A DNA stretch of 37,906 nt from an uncultured Alphaproteobacteria bacterium (GTDB lineage: Bacteria > Pseudomonadota > Alphaproteobacteria > Bin95). The notes beneath the pieces are model-generated. The model did no database searches. It saw nothing but the letters and a program-made list of their open reading frames with translations, and was not told the DNA's origin. Shown here one piece after another: positions 1-5,975 of the stretch. The first letter of the stretch is position 1; every line of letters starts with the position of its first letter. The stretch lies in NCBI GenBank assembly GCA_938084065.1, contig CALKDI010000151.1, positions 1-37,906 on the forward strand, read 5' to 3'. The translations under genes and the position numbers were made by a program.

Positions 1-1
1 C

Positions 2-340
2 TCAGCAGGGGGATTAGCGGCGTTCTGTTTGGTCTTGCCATTGGTCCAGCCGTCTGTTCTTGGCCCCTCCTACCAAGCAGCAGCGCCGGTCATCCAACTG
101 GCGGGGTTGGTGCTGGCTGCACGGTGCTTTGTCGCCGGTCAGTGGATCGAGTTGACTGCCCGCCAACTTGAGACCTGCCGGGCACGGGCGTCCTGGCTGT
201 TGCTGGGGATATTCATCGCATTGGCCTGGCCACTGACTGTGCAGTTTGGAGCGTTCGGAGCCATGGCTGCGCACCTGCTGGCGCTTGGGCCGATTGCCGC
301 GTTGAGTGGACGGAGTTTGGCCCGCGCTCGCCAGCGCTGA
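2..340 (+). CDS. C-terminal part of a membrane protein, probably an oligosaccharide flippase (5' end outside window)
   Basis: The frame is open from the first bases of the window, so the true start lies upstream; the first possible start inside the window (TTG at 29) is not convincing. The visible 112 codons hold two hydrophobic stretches, one around QLAGLVLAARCFVAG and one around LLLGIFIALAWPLTV followed by GAMAAHLLALGPIAAL, and end in a basic tail (RSLARARQR). This looks like the last transmembrane helices of a Wzx/MATE-type polysaccharide flippase, in which the C-terminus is cytoplasmic and basic. The family call is inference from hydrophobicity pattern and length only. It ends 22 bp before lutA on the same strand, so the two may be cotranscribed. 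Another multi-TM transporter is equally possible. Confidence 0.4.
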   Translation, partial: SAGGLAAFCLVLPLVQPSVLGPSYQAAAPVIQLAGLVLAARCFVAGQWIELTARQLETCRARASWLLLGIFIALAWPLTVQFGAFGAMAAHLLALGPIAALSGRSLARARQR

Positions 341-362
341 GCCGGGGCGCTAGAACATCTGC

Positions 363-1127
363 ATGACGATAGAACACCCCCATGTCGGATTGCTGGTCAC
401 ATGCTTGGTCGATGCTATGCGGCCAGAGATCGGCTTTGCGACGCTGAAACTGCTGGAGCAGGCCGGCTGCCGCGTCTCGGTGCCGGAGGTTCAGACCTGC
501 TGCGGCCAGCCTGCCCTGAACTCTGGCGCGAGAGATGAGGGGAAGACTCTGGCCAAGCGCCTGGTCGCAGCGTTTGAGCCATTCGATTATGTGGTTGCGC
601 CGTCAGGCTCCTGCCTTGGCACGGTCAAGACGCACTACCCGGAATTATTCGCCAACGAGCCAGAGTGGCGGATGCGGGCTGAGCGATTGGCGGAAAAATC
701 ATACGAGATTCTCTCCTTCCTGGCAGATTTGTGCCAATGGCAGCCGGAGGGCGTACGCTTCCCAGCCAAAGCCACCTACCACCACACCTGCGCTGGCCTG
801 CGAGAACTCGGCATCTATGCCCAGCCGCTGAAGCTGTTGGAACAAGTCGAAGGCCTTGAATTGGTTCCGCTGGAGGCTGAGAACGCGTGCTGCGGCTTCG
901 GCGGCACGTTTGCAGTGAAATACCCGGAGATTTCCACCGCCATTGTCTCTGACAAAACGCGCCAGATCGCGGCGACCGGCGCGGATACGCTGCTGGCCGC
1001 CGATCTCGGCTGCCTGATGAACATCGCCGGAAAGCTCTCCCGCGAGGGCCGGGGGGATATCCGTGTGTTTCATCCGGTCGAAGTCCTGGCTGGAATGGCC
1101 GACGGCAAGGGAGTGGCCGGCAAATGA
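363..1127 (+). CDS. lutA: L-lactate utilisation protein LutA (LldE), CCG-domain Fe-S protein
   Basis: LutA is one of three subunits (LutABC, also LldEFG) of the iron-sulfur L-lactate oxidation complex, which converts L-lactate to pyruvate in the cytoplasm. The 254-residue length is normal for the family. Two cysteine-rich CCG repeats are visible: Cys14 with Cys46-Cys47-Gly48 (TCCGQPALNSG), and Cys143 (HHTCAGL) with Cys176-Cys177-Gly178 (CCGFGGTFAVKYPEIS). These are the hallmark of the heterodisulfide-reductase-like cluster-binding domain. The ATG at 363 gives the expected N-terminus, with a weak ribosome site. The stop overlaps the lutB start as ATGA, indicating translational coupling. A glycolate oxidase GlcF-type protein is the main alternative, but the following lutB and lutC make LutA much more likely. 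Confidence 0.93.
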   Translation: MTIEHPHVGLLVTCLVDAMRPEIGFATLKLLEQAGCRVSVPEVQTCCGQPALNSGARDEGKTLAKRLVAAFEPFDYVVAPSGSCLGTVKTHYPELFANEPEWRMRAERLAEKSYEILSFLADLCQWQPEGVRFPAKATYHHTCAGLRELGIYAQPLKLLEQVEGLELVPLEAENACCGFGGTFAVKYPEISTAIVSDKTRQIAATGADTLLAADLGCLMNIAGKLSREGRGDIRVFHPVEVLAGMADGKGVAGK

Positions 1128-2548
1128 GCACCGCGCTCCGCTCTCCAGCCAATTTCAAGCGTGACGCGGCTGAGGCTGTCACCAAGCCCTCGCTGAAGAT
1201 CGCGCTCGATCGCACCACCGGCCTGCTCCAGAGCCGCCGCGTCGACGTGCTTAAGGCCTATCCCGAGTTCGAAGTAACCCGGGACGTTGGCGCTCGCATC
1301 AAGGACCACACGCTCGCCCACCTTGATCACTACTTGGCCGAGTTCGAGAAGAACGCCACCGCCGCCGGTGCGGTCGTGCACTGGGCGGAAACGCCGGAAG
1401 AGGCCTGCAAGATCGTCATCGACCTCTGCCGCCAGGCCGACGCCAAGTCGGTAACGCGGGTCAAGTCCATGCTGGGGGAGGAGATCGGCCTGCCCGGCGC
1501 TCTCGCTGCTGCCGGCATTGAGCGGGTCGAGACCGATCTGGCCGAACACATCATCCAACTAGCCGACGAGCCGCCCTCGCACATCGTCATCCCGGCCATG
1601 CACAAAACGCGAGAGGAAGTCGCCGACCTCTTCGCCGAGCACCATCGTGAGCCGAAGATCGATGGTGAAGTTGGCACACTGGTGGAGAGTGCCCGCGGAG
1701 AACTCCGGCCGAAATACGTCGCCGCAGACGTTGGTATTTCCGGCGCGAACTTCTTGATTGCCTCAACCGGCAGCATCTGCACCGTCACGAACGAGGGCAA
1801 TGCGGAGCTGACCACCGAACTGCCGCGCATGCACATCGTCACCGCTGGCATCGAGAAAATCGTGCCGGAGCCAGAGCATGCATTGGTGTTGCTGCGCCTC
1901 CTGGCTCGGTCTGCTTTGGGCACGGAGTTTACGCAGTACACCAGCTTCTTCACTGGCCCCCGCCGGGCTGACGAGACCGTCGGACCGGAGTCCATGCACA
2001 TCGTGTTGGTGGATAACGGCCGCACGCAAATGCTGGCGACCGAGATGCGCCCGATGCTGCGTTGCATCCGCTGTGCTGCCTGCATCAACCATTGTCCAGT
2101 CTATGGCGCAATCGGCGGCCACCCCTATGGCGCAACCTATCCGGGGCCGATGGGCAGCGTACTGACGCCAGCGCTGCTGTCGCTGGAGGTGGCCAAGGAC
2201 CTGCCGCACGCCTGCACGTTGAATGGCCGCTGCCAGGAGGTCTGCCCGGTCAAAATCCCACTGCCGGACCTGATCCGCTCGCTGCGGGACGACACATGGC
2301 GGCGCAAGTTAGTGCCGAAGCCGGCGCGGCTGGCGGTGCAAGGTTGGGCTTGGGTGGCGGCGAGGCCGACGCTCTACCGCTTGACTTCTGGGATGGCGAA
2401 CCGGGCGCTGCGGCTTTGGTCACGAGGGCGCCCGATGATTGCGAAGCTGCCGCTGGCCGGCGGCTGGACTCAAGGGCGGGACTTCCCAGCCCCGACCGGC
2501 CCAACCTTCATGCAGCAATACAAAGCGCAGCAGAGGGCCAAGCGATGA
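1124..2548 (+). CDS. lutB: L-lactate utilisation protein LutB, LUD domain plus two [4Fe-4S] sites
   Basis: LutB is the large iron-sulfur subunit of the LutABC L-lactate oxidation system. The 474-residue protein has an N-terminal LUD (DUF162) domain over roughly residues 70-300. A ferredoxin-like segment follows, with two classic cysteine sets: Cys314, Cys317, Cys320, Cys324-Pro, and Cys364, Cys370, Cys374-Pro (NGRCQEVCPVKIP). Beyond about residue 395 is the basic C-terminal tail usual for LutB. It starts with ATG inside the lutA stop (ATGA) and ends with the same overlap into lutC, so the three subunits are translationally coupled. No residue expected for cluster binding is missing. The identification is secure from motifs and gene order. 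Confidence 0.95.
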   Translation: MSTALRSPANFKRDAAEAVTKPSLKIALDRTTGLLQSRRVDVLKAYPEFEVTRDVGARIKDHTLAHLDHYLAEFEKNATAAGAVVHWAETPEEACKIVIDLCRQADAKSVTRVKSMLGEEIGLPGALAAAGIERVETDLAEHIIQLADEPPSHIVIPAMHKTREEVADLFAEHHREPKIDGEVGTLVESARGELRPKYVAADVGISGANFLIASTGSICTVTNEGNAELTTELPRMHIVTAGIEKIVPEPEHALVLLRLLARSALGTEFTQYTSFFTGPRRADETVGPESMHIVLVDNGRTQMLATEMRPMLRCIRCAACINHCPVYGAIGGHPYGATYPGPMGSVLTPALLSLEVAKDLPHACTLNGRCQEVCPVKIPLPDLIRSLRDDTWRRKLVPKPARLAVQGWAWVAARPTLYRLTSGMANRALRLWSRGRPMIAKLPLAGGWTQGRDFPAPTGPTFMQQYKAQQRAKR

Positions 2549-3183
2549 GTAATGCCCGCAGCAAGATATTCGCCCGCATTGCGGAGGCTCGGGGCGAACC
2601 CTTGCCCTCTGCGCAAGCCATCGCCGCCGAGCGCGCCGCTCTGGTGCCTGATGCCAGCGCCACGCAGCCGACGTTTACCGAGCAAGACACCCTCACCCGC
2701 TTTGAAGCCATGGCAACGTCCGAGCGGTTGACCGCGACGGTCGCTCATATCGCGACATTGGAGGATGTGCCGGGAGCCGTCGCAGCCTATCTGGCAGAGA
2801 AAGGCTTGCCCGCAGAGGCCGCCATCGCGCCGGTGCTCGCGGGATTGGACTGGAGCGGTATCGCCGCCTCCGCCGCCATCACGCCTAACCAGCCAGTAGC
2901 CGTGACCTTGGCAGAGGGCGGGGTTGCCGAGACCGGCAGCCTGATCTTCCGCTCCGGCCCAGACACGCCGATGCTGCACAATTTCCTGGGCCTACATCAT
3001 GTGGCTGTGGTGCGTAAAGACGGCATCAGCCGCTATCTGGAAAGCGTCTTCGCGCCGGATGCTCCAGAATTGCCCCGCATCATGAGCCTGGTCACCGGCA
3101 CCAGCGGCACGGCTGACATCGAAGCCGTCAATATCCGGGGAGCGCACGGGCCGCGGTATCTACATATTTTGATGGTGGGATAG
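2545..3183 (+). CDS. lutC: L-lactate utilisation protein LutC, LUD-domain subunit
   Basis: LutC is the third subunit of the lactate oxidation system and is essentially a single LUD (DUF162) domain. The ATG at 2545 overlaps the lutB TGA (ATGA), which fixes the start and gives 212 residues, usual for LutC; the open frame continues further upstream but only as a shadow of lutB. Family features include SNARSKIFARI at the N-terminus, the glycine-rich LAEGGVAETGSLIF segment in the middle, and the SGTADIEAVNIRGAHGPRYLHIL segment near the C-terminus, which is strongly conserved in LutC/LldG proteins. There are no Fe-S cysteine motifs, as expected. It is last in the lut unit, and only 19 bp separate it from the GIY-YIG gene downstream. 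Confidence 0.93.
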   Translation: MSNARSKIFARIAEARGEPLPSAQAIAAERAALVPDASATQPTFTEQDTLTRFEAMATSERLTATVAHIATLEDVPGAVAAYLAEKGLPAEAAIAPVLAGLDWSGIAASAAITPNQPVAVTLAEGGVAETGSLIFRSGPDTPMLHNFLGLHHVAVVRKDGISRYLESVFAPDAPELPRIMSLVTGTSGTADIEAVNIRGAHGPRYLHILMVG

Positions 3184-3202
3184 ACCATCTGAAGGCTGTG
3201 CG

Positions 3203-4030
3203 ATGGCATCTCTTCAGTTCAATTGTCTACTCGGCCTCGAAGGAATTGATCCAGCGAAGGTGATTGTACTTCGGCATCGCCCTAAAGAAAAAAAGCTGCG
3301 CCGTGTGCTGCCTTGGCTGGCAGCTGAGCAGCCCAATCTATTCAACGCCTATCAACAGGTGCAGGGACCGAAGCTTGAGAAAGCATTTCTGTCGATCGAT
3401 TTTATTGCAGCATTCATAGGCTATGCGTCGGGCCGCGCTGTCTTTGTTGGGCTTTTCAGACGAAAAGGTCAGGAATTGGTCACGCGGAACACATTCCTCC
3501 AAAAGCCCGCGGTCAAGCGTCTGACGGAAATGGGTATGGCTGATGCCGATATTCGAGATACCCGATATTGGTTCGATCTAGAGCGAACTGACCTGCTGAG
3601 AGATTACATTGGTCGCCTGGTCATAAATTGGCCGGGAGGCGAACTTTCCTGGTGGCGACGGTCGGAGCGCAATCATCTTCAGGTGTTAGCGATTTCTGAG
3701 CACGATACACTCACAACCGACGTGCCTTTGTGGAACGAGCTTGTTCTGAATTGGACCGAATTGCAACACCTGCCTATGTCTTGGAAACTCACTCTCGGAC
3801 AATGGCGAGCGATCTACCATGTTTTTGATACGCATAGCCGCCGCGGCTACGTTGGTTCTGCATATGGTGAACAGAACTTGCTGCAACGATGGCAGGAGTA
3901 TGCTGCAAGTAGCCATGGCGGTAATGTTGGGTTACAGGGGCTTGATGCCCGCAATTTTCGCTTCTCAATCCTGCAATTACTAGCACCCGATCTGGACGCA
4001 ACCGATGTAATCGTGCTGGAGAACACCTAG
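3203..4030 (+). CDS. GIY-YIG nuclease family protein, cut short by an in-frame TAG
   Basis: The first 200 residues form a domain seen in a family of orphan GIY-YIG proteins (VIVLRHRPKEKKLRRVLPWL near residue 20, LFNAYQQ near 50, FVGLFRRKG near 80, GRLVINWP near 137). The C-terminal nuclease domain runs from Ile204-Tyr205 (AIYHVFD, the GIY position) through Gly215-Tyr-Val-Gly218 (the YIG position) to an Arg-containing helix (LLQRWQEYAASSHGGN). In the family as I recall it, the protein should continue past LEN(T)W into a conserved LHTR-x-FGLN tail. Here the Trp position is TAG at 4028-4030, and the matching tail follows in the same frame to 4075. The ATG at 3203 has AAGG seven bases upstream. 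Base composition is visibly lower in GC than the neighbours. The biological role is unknown; a DNA nuclease, perhaps restriction-like, is the inference. Confidence 0.8.
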   Translation: MASLQFNCLLGLEGIDPAKVIVLRHRPKEKKLRRVLPWLAAEQPNLFNAYQQVQGPKLEKAFLSIDFIAAFIGYASGRAVFVGLFRRKGQELVTRNTFLQKPAVKRLTEMGMADADIRDTRYWFDLERTDLLRDYIGRLVINWPGGELSWWRRSERNHLQVLAISEHDTLTTDVPLWNELVLNWTELQHLPMSWKLTLGQWRAIYHVFDTHSRRGYVGSAYGEQNLLQRWQEYAASSHGGNVGLQGLDARNFRFSILQLLAPDLDATDVIVLENT

Positions 4031-4075
4031 AAAAACCGCATGCACACCCGTGAATTCGGGCTAAACAAGAAATAA
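4031..4075 (+). other. In-frame continuation of the GIY-YIG gene after the TAG
   Basis: After the TAG at 4028-4030 the same frame reads KNRMHTREFGLNKK and then TAA at 4073-4075. HTREFGLN matches the conserved end of this GIY-YIG family, in which the tail supplies structural residues after the catalytic core. A single base change (TGG to TAG) would therefore explain the interruption. Whether the gene is a recent pseudogene, is read through, or carries a sequence error cannot be decided here. Confidence 0.75.
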
Positions 4076-4114
4076 AATTTACCTGCAATATTTACATATT
4101 CCGATGTTTAGAGA

Positions 4115-4297
4115 GTGGTTGCAGCCCAACTCGAAGAGGACCTTCGCCAGCAACGACTGCCTGACATCGCGGCCCTGCGCGCGCTCATTGCACCGTCACC
4201 GGACAGCGTGCCCGCGATTGCAGTCCACCTGCCGGAGCTGTCGTCCTACAACCAGCTTCTGAACAATACGCTGATCACAGAGGGGGCTGTAGCATGA
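4115..4297 (+). pseudogene. IS21-family transposase IstA, C-terminal remnant
   Basis: Sixty codons with a recognisable IstA C-terminus: an acidic helix (QLEEDLRQQRLPDIAALRALIAPSP) followed by the VHLPELSSYNQLL segment that precedes the stop in one IS21 subgroup. Everything upstream, including the helix-turn-helix and DDE catalytic region, is absent; in this frame a stop sits immediately upstream at 4109-4111. The remnant begins about 35 bp after the end of the GIY-YIG frame. Its TGA overlaps the ATG of the istB fragment, preserving the native istAB coupling. It cannot make an active transposase. Confidence 0.7.
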
Positions 4298-4350
4298 CAT
4301 CGTCTGACATAGACGCGGCTCGCCTCACCCTTGCCCTGATGACTAGGTGA
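4294..4350 (+). pseudogene. IS21-family helper ATPase IstB, N-terminal stub
   Basis: The ATG at 4294 overlaps the istA stop (ATGA), as in intact IS21 elements. The frame reads SSDIDAARLTLALM, matching the start of IstB proteins (IDxxRLxxAL), then breaks into a stop at 4348-4350. From about 4347 the sequence is IS3-type instead, so istB was cut after about 17 codons by insertion or recombination. The AAA+ ATPase domain is entirely missing. Confidence 0.6.
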
Positions 4351-4394
4351 ACCGGGACTTCACGGCCCAGTCGCCAAACCAGCTCTGCCCTTAC

Positions 4395-4412
4395 GGCGAT
4401 GCCGGCATCGCC
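4395..4412. repeat. Perfect 18-bp palindrome inside the IS3 remnant
   Basis: The sequence GGCGATGCCGGCATCGCC is identical to its reverse complement. It lies in about 30 bp of foreign sequence that separates CTCTG from GGTAACAGAT; joined, these would encode the expected NQLWVTDFTY of the IS3 transposase. The palindrome is therefore in inserted material, not in the original transposase reading frame. Confidence 0.8.
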
Positions 4413-4523
4413 TACCGGGTAACAGATTGAAGATTTTACCTATGTAACAACATGGCAAGGCATGGTTAATGTCGCTTTCATTACCGACGTCTTTGCCCGC
4501 AAGAGCGTCGGTTGGCGGGTCTC

Positions 4524-4550
4524 GACGTCCATGACGTCCATGACGTCCAT
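4524..4550 (+). repeat. Three tandem copies of a 9-bp unit (GACGTCCAT)
   Basis: Three exact copies at 4524-4532, 4533-4541 and 4542-4550 encode a repeated Thr-Ser-Met inside the IS3 transposase remnant, where intact relatives have a single S-S/T-M. Being in-frame it does not itself shift the frame. It looks like replication-slippage expansion in a gene no longer under selection. Confidence 0.9.
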
Positions 4551-4765
4551 GACAACCTTGTTCGTGCTGGACGCGCTGAACCAGGCGGTCTGCCAGCGAC
4601 GGCCACAGAAAGGTGGTGGACTGATCCATCATTCCGCCACATCATTCAGACCGCGGCTCCCAATATCTATCCGTTCGCTATACAGAGCGTTTGGTTGACG
4701 CTGGCATCGATCCATCGGTCGGCACTGTCGGCGACTCCTACGATAACGCCATGGCCGAGAGCATC

Positions 4766-4970
4766 GAAGCGCTGCAGGCCGATCTTGATGAGTGGCTGCG
4801 CCAGTACAACCACGAGCGCACGCACCAGGGCAAAATCTGTTGCGTCAGAACGCCGATCCAGACCCTGATCGACGGCAAAGAGATCTGGAGGGAAAAGTTC
4901 ATCACCTGAACTTGACCCGACAGACACCGCCCAAAACCGCCGACTGTCAGATGACGTCTGAACTACTACA
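4766..4970 (+). pseudogene. IS481-type transposase C-terminus and probable element end
   Basis: Directly after the IS3 segment and in the same frame, the protein becomes EALQADLDEWLRQYNHERTHQG, then RTPIQTLIDGKEIWREKF, ending with TGA at 4907-4909. This is the C-terminal signature of IS481-like integrase-core transposases, and not that of the IS3 OrfB upstream, so the frame is a chimera of two families. About 60 bp further, the segment 4944-4970 (CTGTCAG ... CTACTACA) looks like an IS481 terminal sequence, with the terminal ACA at 4968-4970. The end assignment rests on recall of IS481 termini and is tentative; the transposase C-terminus is firmer. Confidence 0.6.
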
Positions 4971-5056
4971 TGTGAGGGCAGCCGGGGATCGCCGTCAATC
5001 CGGCGCGCCGTGCGCTCGCTGAAGCCTGCACGAGCGGCGGCGATGAACGCGGTCAT
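4971..5056 (-). pseudogene. IS21-family IstA, N-terminal remnant on the opposite strand
   Basis: Reading down from the ATG at 5056 on the minus strand gives MTAFIAAARAGFSERTARRI then DGDPRLPSH, matching the N-terminal helix-turn-helix start of the IstA subgroup with AARAGFS...RLxxDPRLPS. The match stops where the putative IS481 end begins (4970), suggesting that the IS481 element inserted into istA. The istA C-terminus at 4115-4297 lies on the other strand, so the two IS21 pieces cannot be halves of one simply interrupted gene unless there was an inversion. Confidence 0.6.
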
Positions 5057-5182
5057 TCATGTAGAAGCTCACTTGCTGGTCGGTTACGGGTTTGCCCGGC
5101 ACGGTCAGACCTCAATGACAACACCGCCACAAACATCCCTGGGCGGAATTCGGCCATAAACGTCTTTTTCAAAGGCCTGGTA
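5057..5182. other. Junk between IS remnants and tatD; no gene seen
   Basis: These 126 bp follow the end of tatD (read on the minus strand) and precede the IS21 remnant. I see no open frame with family resemblance, no RNA gene and no clear hairpin with a T-run that would terminate the metG-tatD transcript. It may include the outer end of the IS21 element, but I could not identify a terminal repeat. Confidence 0.5.
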
Positions 5183-5968
5183 CTAAAGAGCGCTCCGCTC
5201 AATCTTAGAAAACAGCCGAAAGAAGTTCTCCGAGGTCGCAAACCGCATATCGGTATCCGCAACGCCATGAACCTCAGCCAACTGGGCCAGGGTAAAGGCC
5301 GTAAACGCCGGTTCATTGGATTTTCCGCGCTTTGGCACCGGTGCCAAATACGGCGCATCGGTCTCAACCAACAAACGGTCCATCGGCAATGCGCGAGCGG
5401 TCTGGCGAATAGCTTCTGAATTGCGGAATGTCAGGATCCCTGAAAACGACACGTAGAGCCCATGGCCAACCGCATGCTCAGCCAATCCCTGGGTAGAACT
5501 GAAACAGTGCAGCAGACCGGGCACAGGCTCCGCACCGCAGGTTTCATCCAAAATCGCGGCGGTATCAGCGTCTGCGTTGCGTGTGTGAACGATGAACGGC
5601 AGACCGGTCAGCCGAGCAGCCTCGATATGGTTGACAAAGCTGGCGCGCTGCAAATCGCGAGGGCTTTTGTCATAATGATAATCCAGACCAGTTTCGCCGA
5701 TCCCAACGACCTTGGGATGCTCCGCCCAGCTGGCAATCTCCTCAACCGACAGCACACCGTGCGCCTCAACATTGTGTGGATGGATGCCAATCGCTGCAAA
5801 GACCTGAGGATAGCGCTCTGTAATTTCAAGCACTTTCGGGATCGCCGCCACACTCGTACAGATCGTCAGCATGCAGCCGATGCCGGCGTTTCCAGCCCGC
5901 GCTATGACAGCGTCGAGATCATCATAGAGTTGCGGGAAATCGAGGTGGCAGTGGCTATCAACAAGCAT
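5183..5968 (-). CDS. tatD: TatD-family metal-dependent hydrolase
   Basis: TatD proteins are TIM-barrel metal-dependent DNases/3'-5' exonucleases of the amidohydrolase superfamily, acting in the cytoplasm in DNA repair or turnover. The ATG at 5968 gives MLVDSHCHLDFP with the H-x-H metal pair at His6/His8. The other family motifs follow: GIHPHN, the GETGLDYHY metal Glu segment, PFIVHTRNAD, LLHCF, and the LVETDAPYLAP Asp near residue 210. The length of 261 residues is normal. A longer reading of the frame (to 6262) only shadows metG. It starts 7 bp after metG, an arrangement common in alphaproteobacteria, so it is cotranscribed. The IS scrap-yard lies immediately after its stop. Confidence 0.95.
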   Translation of the reverse strand: MLVDSHCHLDFPQLYDDLDAVIARAGNAGIGCMLTICTSVAAIPKVLEITERYPQVFAAIGIHPHNVEAHGVLSVEEIASWAEHPKVVGIGETGLDYHYDKSPRDLQRASFVNHIEAARLTGLPFIVHTRNADADTAAILDETCGAEPVPGLLHCFSSTQGLAEHAVGHGLYVSFSGILTFRNSEAIRQTARALPMDRLLVETDAPYLAPVPKRGKSNEPAFTAFTLAQLAEVHGVADTDMRFATSENFFRLFSKIERSAL

Positions 5969-5975
5969 CGGTCCG

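Larger units (their letters stand above)
4347..4765 (+). pseudogene. IS3-family transposase OrfB (integrase core), degenerate remnant
   Basis: Pieces of an IS3 OrfB are readable in order but in different frames. VNRDFTAQSPNQL is at 4347-4385. DFTYVTTWQGMVNVAFITDVFARKSVGWRV is at 4432-4521, with the first catalytic Asp region. FVLDALNQAV is near 4560-4595 and LIHHS near 4620. The second Asp region, DRGSQYLSIRYTERL, is restored only by frame shift. VDAGIDPSVGTVGDSYDNAMAESI runs to 4765 and contains the segment that leads to the catalytic Glu. Disruptions include an insertion with an 18-bp palindrome near 4388-4417, a 7-bp insertion near 4428, a 9-bp triplication at 4524-4550, and a 13-bp duplication at about 4626-4651. 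It is non-functional. Confidence 0.8.

Noticed and set aside
625-2209. Long minus-strand open frames opposite lutA and lutB (up to about 250 codons)
   Set aside because: They lie wholly inside well-supported genes, carry arginine/serine-rich composition typical of GC-rich shadow frames, and show no family motif.
2062-2544. Upstream extension of the lutC frame
   Set aside because: It overlaps lutB entirely and the ATGA junction at 2545 plus the normal LutC length fix the start.
4524-4550. Tandem 9-bp repeats as a CRISPR or iteron array
   Set aside because: The units are 9 bp with no spacers, in-frame within a transposase remnant, and only three copies; slippage explains them.
3203-5056. A complete defence island or integrative element around the GIY-YIG gene
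   Set aside because: There is no integrase, methylase, second nuclease, toxin pair or attachment site; only one broken nuclease-family gene and IS debris.
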